A stretch of 11,931 nucleotides of DNA. It comes from Zelonia costaricensis. Its lineage: Eukaryota; Euglenozoa; Kinetoplastea; Trypanosomatida; Trypanosomatidae. This document shows positions 1-5,278 of the stretch, one piece after another; the first letter of the stretch is position 1, and the number at the start of each line of letters is the position of its first letter. The position numbers were made by a program, and so were the translations under genes. The notes beneath the pieces were generated by a model. It had not been told where the DNA came from, searched no databases, and worked only from the letters and a program-made list of their open reading frames with translations. The stretch lies in the NCBI GenBank assembly GCA_030849075.1, contig JASAOO010002866.1, positions 1 through 11,931 of the forward strand. Direction: 5' to 3'.

Positions 1-14
1 TCTCATCAGCGGTA
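1..14 (-). ncRNA. 5' end of a probable C/D-box snoRNA, cut by the window edge
   Basis: On the minus strand a perfect box C, TGATGA, lies at bases 8 to 3. It is preceded by the dinucleotide GC, exactly as in the snoRNA copies at 492-578 and 747-837. The bases before that (CTACC) could form the 5' arm of a terminal stem. Everything after the box falls outside the window, so no D box or guide can be seen. The call rests on the box and on its position in line with three clearer copies on the same strand. A chance hexamer is possible. Confidence 0.4.
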
Positions 15-491
15 GCGGGCGCAGCGCAGGGACACGGCGCAGGGAGGGGAGGGGAGGGGAGCGCGCGGCAAGGGCGGCGTCGCGCAGCTCTTGGCCCACG
101 TGAGTGTGCAAGCGGTTAAGGAGAGGATTTCGAGTTGCTGTTGGTGATGTTTGGTTCTCGGTTGTGGGGCTGATGATCCCTGAGTTGTTTTTTTCAAGAG
201 GAATGCACAAGCAACCTACGATACAAGGTGGGCCTACTCAAAGACTCGCGGCGAGCCAGCGCAGCGCTGAATCGTGTTGTGTAGCTTCGGTGCTTGCTGA
301 TGTGCTTGATGCCTCACTTTTGTGTTGGTGTGTTTCAGGAAGTCAACTCAACGCGAACGGCGGTGCGTGCAGTGGCGCTGCACACCGGATTCGAGGCTGA
401 GCCTACTCGTGGTGGTTGGCCCTCTCGAAGATGGGTCACATGGTAGCAGTGTCGTCTGGTCGACTTCGGTGGTGCCTCAGACTAGGGAGCT
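15..491. other. Non-coding spacer in the snoRNA cluster
   Basis: No convincing reading frame is present. The stretch lies between the edge snoRNA and the first complete one. It includes four G-runs separated by single A residues at 42-59 (a G-quadruplex-type motif on the plus strand, a polypyrimidine tract on the minus strand). A strong hairpin lies at 361-387, with arms CGGTG/CACCG and TGCAG/CTGCA. A second foldable segment lies around 421-467 and is listed separately. In trypanosomatids such spacers often carry H/ACA-like RNAs, but no second C/D gene with correct boxes was found here. Confidence 0.6.
421..467 (-). ncRNA. Possible H/ACA-like small RNA (weak candidate)
   Basis: On the minus strand a 5-bp stem (CGAAG paired with CTTCG, plus-strand 463-467 and 427-431) is followed directly by AGA and three further bases. 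Trypanosomatid H/ACA-like RNAs are single hairpins ending in an AGA box near the 3' end, and they alternate with C/D snoRNAs in clusters, so position and end motif fit. Against it, the stem is short, the upper stem is poor (about 3 bp), and at about 47 nt it is shorter than the usual 60-80 nt. Treat it as a place to look in small-RNA data. Confidence 0.18.
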
Positions 492-578
492 GGCATCAGA
501 TGTGTAGTGTACGAGTTCGCGTCATGAAGAGTCAGATGTTGCTGTTAAATAATTCGTGTTGTTGACTCATCAGCTACC
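492..578 (-). ncRNA. C/D-box snoRNA, copy A
   Basis: C/D snoRNAs guide 2'-O-methylation of rRNA in the nucleolus with fibrillarin, NOP56, NOP58 and the 15.5K (SNU13) protein. Reading the minus strand, box C is TGATGA (572-567), D' is CTGA (535-532), a C'-like TGACGC follows, and box D is CTGA (499-496). A short terminal stem, GGTA with TGCC including one G-U pair, closes the ends. The guide before D' (TTTAACAGCAACA) is identical in copies B and C, while the segment before box D differs from theirs. It is the most diverged copy, at roughly 80-85% identity by eye, and has the weakest stem. The minus strand matches the direction of all genes here, as expected for a polycistronically transcribed snoRNA. 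Confidence 0.83.
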
Positions 579-746
579 GCTTCCCGCGTCCCTCTCTAAG
601 TGTTCTCGTCGCTGTCACATCAGCTGTGGTATGGGGCGCTCCCCAGCCCCGCGGAGCCGCACCCCATGCGGTCCAAGCACCGCACAGACCCAAGCACCTG
701 GGTACGGCAGGTGGGGAAGCAGCAAACAAAGCGCAAGCGTGTTTGA
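579..746. other. Structured spacer between snoRNA copies A and B
   Basis: No reading frame is supported. The spacer is unusually rich in inverted repeats. 631-639 can pair with 659-667 over about nine base pairs with one G-U. 669-684 forms GCGGT/ACCGC with a 6-nt loop, and 696-714 forms CACCTG/CAGGTG with a 7-nt loop. AGA triplets occur on the minus strand near 594-606, but none sits directly after a good hairpin. It may hide one or two H/ACA-like RNAs or be processed spacer. Confidence 0.5.
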
Positions 747-837
747 GAAGCATCAGACGTCTAGTTGACGAGTTCGCGTCAGTGAATGTCAGATGTTGCT
801 GTTAAATGAATCGTATTGATGAATCATCAGCTGCTTC
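747..837 (-). ncRNA. C/D-box snoRNA, copy B
   Basis: This is the cleanest copy. On the minus strand a perfect 6-bp terminal stem (GAAGCA with TGCTTC) brings box C TGATGA (829-824) next to box D CTGA (756-753). D' is CTGA (792-789) and the C'-like box is TGACGC. The D' guide TTTAACAGCAACA is shared with the other copies. The segment before box D reads GTCAACTAGACGT and differs from copy C by one base. The stem has no sequence similarity to the stems of A or C yet pairs fully, so RNA structure is being preserved. About 90 nt is a normal size for a trypanosomatid C/D snoRNA. Confidence 0.9.
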
Positions 838-902
838 ATAGTCGGTGCGCTCCGCTGTGCGTTGGCAGTGGTGTGGTGCATGGATGCGCCAGTAGGGCGA
901 GG

Positions 903-994
903 GGGGCGATCAGACGTGTAGTTGACGAGTTCGCGTCAGTGAATCTCAGATGTTGCTGTTAAATGGATCGTGTTGGTGACTCATCACCCGCCCC
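903..994 (-). ncRNA. C/D-box snoRNA, copy C
   Basis: This is the first snoRNA transcribed of those visible. On the minus strand the terminal stem is GGGGCGG with TCGCCCC, seven pairs including one G-U. Box C is TGATGA (986-981), with a preceding G giving the full RTGATGA consensus. D' is CTGA (949-946), the C'-like box is TGACGC, and box D is CTGA (913-910). Its body is about 90% identical to copy B, and only 65 bp separate the two. The D' guide is identical to A and B, and the segment before box D reads GTCAACTACACGT. These are probably isoforms produced by local duplication. Confidence 0.9.
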
Positions 995-2213
995 TCATGC
1001 ACCCACTGGCAGACTTGCAAGCGACACGGCACGTGTGTGCGCTCAATACTTATTCTTCATTGTGAATTCGCATCGATCGTGGAGTTTGCGAGAGGACTTC
1101 CAACGCGACGGTGTCGACGCATGGCGAGCCCCCATGCGGGGAGAATGGGGGGGGCCCAGCGGGTGTTTGTGGAGAATACGCAAGTCAAAGGTGAATGTAC
1201 GGAGGAGCGGGTAGGCGCAGATGTGCAGGATGTGCAGGTCGTGAAAGGCCGCGTGGGTACGGGGGCACGCGTGACGGAGAGGCAAACGCACTCCTCTGCG
1301 GACTTGAGTCCACTGCCACCCTGACCCTCAATCGGCGGTCTGTTTGGCAAAGCACGGCTTCAATTCTGCTGTTTCTAAGACTTTGAACAGCACTTGTGTA
1401 CGCGAGTCTGCTGTCACTCGATAACAGCGTCGGCCGCGTAGGTTGTCAGATATGCGGCATCGTTGTGGCTTTCTGGATGATGGTGAACAGCCGTTGCATG
1501 ACAGAGAAGAGCTGTACGAGACGCGTAAATGCAAACTGAAGCCCAGGTGTGTAGCGTCGCCGAGACATGCAAGACAGAAAGCAATCACCAGTGGCAACGA
1601 GACATGTCCACCCCTGAGAAACGAGGCGACTGCGCCCCGTCCAACGCATCTGCCAGTTCGCTACACGAGTGCGCAGCGACGGCACCCACCCCACGAGCAG
1701 CGAAATCGTGGCTAAGAGGGAGGGGGGAGGAGGACGGTGGAGGACGCACACTACACGCTTGAGGCGAGAAGTAGCCGCCACGGCACACACAGAAGCCACA
1801 ATGCGAGCGCACGCGCGAGTCCCGAGAAGAAAAGTGTCAAGCAAACAAAAAGGAGAGCCTCACGAGAGCAGTCCAATCAGAACGATCGGACACACACACA
1901 CACACACACACGCACACACGAAGACACACAAAGACACACAAAGACACACAGAGCACGGACAGGGTGGGGACGAAAAGGCGCGGGGGTGGAGGTGGATACG
2001 AGAGGCTGCTGGGGTCGGGATCCCTTGCATCTGCCTTTGTTGTTTGTGCGGCCGGGCCACGCTTTCCCAGACGTGTGACGGAGGCGATCCACGAGTGGGG
2101 GAAAACGAGAAAATGCAGGTCACTCTCGCAGCACGACGGCGAAGAACGTACCTAGAGCGTCCAACCGGCTGACCCCGCGCTGCGTGTGAGCTGACGCCGG
2201 CGCGTGCACGTGG
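995..2213. other. Intergenic region and 3' UTR of the small membrane-protein gene
   Basis: No reading frame here has a family match or gene-like codon bias on either strand. The region follows the 56-residue ORF in the direction of transcription, so its right part should be that gene's 3' UTR, with the snoRNA cluster beyond. It contains an eight-G run near 1147-1154, a microsatellite at 1890-1911 and a short decamer repeat at 1921-1950. The ten bases CCCCATGCGG occur here at 1130-1139 and again at 662-671 inside the snoRNA cluster. No further TGATGA/CTGA pair was found on the minus strand. Confidence 0.6.
1890..1950. repeat. (AC)11 microsatellite followed by a 10-bp tandem repeat
   Basis: An uninterrupted (AC)11 lies at 1890-1911. 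After a short interrupted CA stretch, the decamer AAGACACACA is repeated exactly three times at 1921-1950. In the direction of transcription this is a TG-rich element in the presumed 3' UTR or intergenic DNA downstream of the 2214-2384 ORF. Length variation between strains is likely. Confidence 0.9.
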
Positions 2214-2384
2214 CTAGACCTCCGCGCCATAGGTTTTGTACTGCTCGCCGGTGCCCTCGCGCACCTGCGGGTGGCAGCACCGGTCCGCGATTTTGGGGAA
2301 CAGGAAGCAGAAACCAACGAACAGACCTGCGGCGCACACCCACGCAGCGACCGCGATGCCGTATGCAGCGCCGTTGGAGAGCAT
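2214..2384 (-). CDS. Small single-pass membrane protein of unknown function (56 residues)
   Basis: I do not recognise a family. The frame starts MLSNGAAYGIAV. Residues about 5-30 form one hydrophobic helix rich in Gly, Ala, Val and Phe. A polar tail of about 26 residues follows, containing a Cys-Cys-His group and ending KTYGAEV. Codons strongly prefer G or C in the third position, like the known genes nearby and unlike surrounding DNA. The ATG is the first one downstream of a polypyrimidine tract and AG at about 2541-2542. It lies on the same strand as every other gene. It could be a small subunit of an organellar or endomembrane complex, but no motif decides this. The 56-codon length leaves some chance of a random ORF. 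Confidence 0.55.
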   Translation of the reverse strand: MLSNGAAYGIAVAAWVCAAGLFVGFCFLFPKIADRCCHPQVREGTGEQYKTYGAEV

Positions 2385-3150
2385 TGCTACTGCTTGTGTT
2401 TGTGTCTGCCCAGTGTGCGTCTGTGTTGTTGTTTTTTTCTGTTTCACGTTGTCGAGAAGATGACGGCGGCGCCGAGCTCAAGGTGACGAGAGGTGGCGGT
2501 CGATAGCAGCTAGGTGGGCTGGCGGCGTGCACGTTGTGAACTGGTGTAGAGACATGCGACAGAGAGAGCGCAGTCGGGGAAACGGTGGGGAGCAAAAAGG
2601 TGAGGGCAGAGCACAGAAAACAGTGAAGTCACCTTGGAGGCGAAAGCGAGTCCGAATGCGTAAAGCAGCATTGCATTCAGATACGCGTCATCGAGCCGGA
2701 GAGGACGGGGTGGCAAGACAGCGCCGCCACGACGGAAAGTGGAGGAAACTCGCTAAGGCTACTTCAGCGTGCCTGGTTGCCTGCTTGCTCACACGGCGTG
2801 CGGCGAAGCTGGCCGGCCACATGGGTGCATGGCATGGAAAAGAGTAGCCGCTCCGCGCTTGCAGCTGTTTGTATGTTGTTGCTCTTCAATTGCCGGTGTG
2901 CGCAGGACGTCACCGCAAGTCACGTGCTGACCTGCACGACGTTATTTAAGCGGGTGCCACGGTGGGCGTAGTAGCGGCGCGCGTGCGGCACGGTCTCATA
3001 GCAATACGGTGTGGCGGTATGGCCGGGAAGGCAAGAAAGGGGGGATGTGCGGTGGGGGCTGCGTGCCACGACACGTTGAAGAGCAGCAACAAGAGCATAC
3101 GCACAGTCCCATGTGCGCCGGTACGCGCGTCGCTCTTTCCCATCGCAGTC
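2385..3150. other. Intergenic: 5' UTR of the small ORF and 3' UTR of the VMA21-like gene
   Basis: No supported gene is present in this 766-bp gap. Near 2541-2590 the minus strand has a pyrimidine-rich stretch (GCTCTCTCTGTC and TCTCTACACCAG) followed by AG, a plausible spliced-leader acceptor for the 56-residue ORF. No ATG occurs between that AG and the start codon. The rest, next to the VMA21-like stop codon, is expected to be its 3' UTR. I see no obvious structured RNA. Confidence 0.6.
2541..2590 (-). promoter_or_regulatory. Probable polypyrimidine tract and trans-splice acceptor for the 56-residue ORF
   Basis: On the minus strand, runs of C and T end in ACACCAG, with the AG at 2542-2541. 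This would give a 5' UTR of about 156 nt without an upstream ATG. Other AG sites nearer the start (for example after ACGTGAAAC) are possible, so the exact site is inferred. Confidence 0.4.
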
Positions 3151-3759
3151 TCACTGTTGCTTCTTCGCCGCCGCCGTCTGGGTCGCCTCACGCCGCACGC
3201 GCTGCGCGTCTTCGACCATGGCATAGACAACGTATGCCGTCATGAGCGTTATAGCCGTGAGCACGGCGAGGCCGCCGCCGCACAACGTTGGGTCGGCCTG
3301 GAGCCACGGCGCAATGACCTTCATGCCGAGCAGCAGCGCGATCACCGGGGTGGTCATCATGAGCACACTGAAGACGATGAAGACGTAGGCCACCTGCTGA
3401 TTCTGGGCCTGGGAGAAACTGCGCAGGAGGGCCGTGCAACCCTTCGCCTTCTCGCCAAGCGGCATCGTAGCCGCCTTGATGAACTCTTGCTTCACCTCGC
3501 GCGCCAGACGGACGGTGTCGCCGACGGTGAGCTCATCGCGGATAGCCGTGTCGGTGGTGTCGTCGAGCGACTTGTAGAGGGTCTCGTAGATGTAGCGGTT
3601 TTCCTCCGCCTCCACGTCCTTGAGCAAGCGCGTCTTGCGCGGCGCGGGGGCGGGGGCGGCCGCATCGGGGGCGCTGGCAGGCGAAGCACTGGCGGACTCA
3701 TCCGGCCGGGGGGACGGGGATGACGCAGAGGCAGAGGCGGCAGCGAGCGGCTCTTCTGG

Positions 3760-3790
<31 letters not shown>

Positions 3791-3882
3791 TCGCCGTCAG
3801 CGCGGAGTTGCGCCTGCTCTTGCGGTTCCATCGGTGGCGGCGGCGGGGGCGGCGAAGTCGCGGTGCTGGACGTGGTGGACAT
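3151..3882 (-). CDS. VMA21: VMA21-like V-ATPase assembly factor with extended N-terminus
   Basis: Vma21 is an ER membrane protein that helps assemble the V0 sector of the vacuolar H+-ATPase and is recycled from the Golgi. This 243-residue protein has two membrane helices near its end (about 164-186 and 203-222), separated by a short loop. The first contains MMTTPVIALLLG, like the Met...Pro pattern of Vma21 helix 1. The second, GGGLAVLTAITLMTAYVVYA, followed by an acidic MVED, resembles the second helix of yeast Vma21. The last four residues are KKQQ, a dilysine ER-retrieval signal like the KKED of yeast. It is more than twice the usual 75-100 residues: the first 85 or so are Pro/Ala/Ser-rich with a poly-Ala run, followed by a charged, probably helical segment (about 86-160). 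The start is the first ATG after the predicted acceptor; no ATG lies farther upstream in this frame. Confidence 0.8.
3761..3787. repeat. (GCT)9 trinucleotide repeat in the VMA21-like gene
   Basis: Nine GCT units on the plus strand, with a GCC unit beside them, read as GCA codons on the coding strand. They give most of a ten-residue alanine run near residue 32-41. It lies in the low-complexity N-terminus and is likely to vary in length between strains. Confidence 0.95.
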
Positions 3883-3919
3883 GATGCAGTGCAGTGTGGG
3901 AACAAGCACGCGCACTTGC

Positions 3920-3937
3920 GTGTGTGTGTGTGTGTGT
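3920..3937. repeat. (GT)9 microsatellite in the 5' UTR of the VMA21-like gene
   Basis: Uninterrupted (GT)9 on the plus strand, so (CA)9 in the transcript, about 38 bases before the start codon and continuing as an interrupted CA-rich stretch to about 3945. Confidence 0.95.
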
Positions 3938-3945
3938 TTGTGTGT

Positions 3946-3990
3946 CTGCGTGTGAGGTAGTGAAATATGAGAAAGAACGGAGAGCGAACG
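3946..3990 (-). promoter_or_regulatory. Probable polypyrimidine tract and trans-splice acceptor for the VMA21-like gene
   Basis: The minus strand reads TCTCCGTTCTTTCTCATATT, then ACTACCTCACACGCAG, with AG at 3947-3946. This leaves a 63-nt, CA-rich 5' UTR whose first ATG is the annotated start. Trypanosomatid acceptors are usually the first AG after the pyrimidine tract, which this one is. Confidence 0.6.
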
Positions 3991-4957
3991 ATCTCTTCGC
4001 TGTTGTGTTCCTTGTTTTTTCAGAGCTTGCGAGGGGAATGGAGGGAACGGGACAAAGGAAAGGAGGAGACGGTCAGGGGATGGGATCGGTCATCTCTGTC
4101 GGTGTTGGAACTGCATTACTCACTCCTTTGCTTGCATCGCCTGTCTGCCTTGACTCTCTCCTGTTTCTGTGTTTGTTGCGCACACTGGGCAGAGCGCCCG
4201 CCGGTGTAAAGACTCCGGTCTTTCAAAGCCCCCACCCGCCCGCCTCCGGTCCCCACCACGACAGGGAGACCCCCATGGGATCTCCCGCAGGCTCCATGGG
4301 TTGGGTAGTGTCTCCTAAGCACGTCGCATTGCAATGACATCTTTGAGGTCAGGCTGGAGCCGGAAAAGAAAGCGAAACACTCGAGAGCTGGAGGGGCATT
4401 ATCAGAGGACGACTGGTAAGCGGGGTGTGAGTGGGTCCTAGGGGATGAAGTGTTGGCCTGGGGCTCGCGCGCGTTATGCACTCCAAAAATGTCGTGACAT
4501 GTCCACCATTGCTGACTTCCTAACCTTCGTGTTCTTTTGCGACCTGAGCAACAGCAGAGTCCCTCAGCACACGAGAGAGAGGGAGGGACTGAGGGCGGAA
4601 AGGTGTGCGGTGGGGGGTGGGCGCGAAACGACCAGCGCGTGTGCGGCATCGGAAGGCGAGGGCGAGACGGAAGGACGAGACAACGAGGGAAAGTGCTGTT
4701 TGTGGATTCTCTTCCAGTGCGCGTGCTGGAGCGGGAAGGGGGAGGAGGCGTCTAGAGCAGCGGCCAAACCCCTCCGCGGTTGACGGGGAGGGGGGGCCGC
4801 GGGGTGACGGATGCACCAGCAGCTCCCAGGATGCAAACAGAGGGGCACAACTCGTGTCGCTGAGAACTGAGGCAGTCCGAGGACGTTGGAAGAGATCGGC
4901 TGGGCGTCAGGTGCGGAATCCGTTACGGCGCCTCTTTCCCGCCCTCGTCCCGCAACC

Positions 4958-4982
4958 CACACACACACACACACACACACAC
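4958..4982. repeat. (CA)12 microsatellite in the BBS1 3' UTR
   Basis: Uninterrupted CA repeat on the plus strand, hence TG in transcript sense, about 300 bp after the BBS1 stop codon. Confidence 0.95.
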
Positions 4983-5278
4983 CTCCCCCGCGCTTCATCC
5001 CCCTCCCCCTTCCCCCGACCCTCGCGTGTCCCTCCGCGTGACGGCGACAGTGAAGTGTCGCTTGTGCCTTTGTTCTCTCTTTCCCGTTCTTTGCTGCCGC
5101 GACGGAGGGGCAAGGTGGCAGAGAGCGGTGCGGCGCGGGAGGACACAGGAGCGTGGGGAAAGGGCACAGCGGCAGCGGTGCGTCTGCGCCACACACGCGC
5201 TCTGAAACCGGTTCTTCTCCCGTCCGCCTGCCACTCGGTTGTCCCCTGCGTGTTGCTCGACGTGTGTGTCTTCGTAAT

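Larger units (their letters stand above)
3883..5278. other. Intergenic: 5' UTR of the VMA21-like gene and 3' UTR of BBS1
   Basis: This 1.4-kb gap has no supported gene on either strand. From left to right it holds the CA-rich 5' UTR and acceptor of the VMA21-like gene. Next, at 4264-4286, is an inverted repeat (GGGAGA ... TCTCCC around CCCATGGG). Then comes a segment of about 300 bp (4200-4500) with alternating C-rich and G-rich blocks that could be a degenerate retroposon remnant, which I cannot confirm. A (CA)12 microsatellite lies at 4958-4982. The part next to 5279 should be the BBS1 3' UTR. Confidence 0.55.

Noticed and set aside
171..182. TGATGA followed by CTGA on the plus strand
   Set aside because: The two boxes are only a few bases apart with no stem or guide, so this is not a C/D snoRNA in that direction.
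493..989. CRISPR-like array from three spaced repeats
   Set aside because: The repeats are 83 bp, imperfect and irregularly spaced (257 and 157 bp apart) in eukaryotic DNA; snoRNA boxes and stems explain them fully.
2962..3723. Long plus-strand frame (253 codons) opposite the VMA21-like gene
   Set aside because: A shadow of the real minus-strand gene caused by GC-biased codons; wrong strand for the cluster, no domain.
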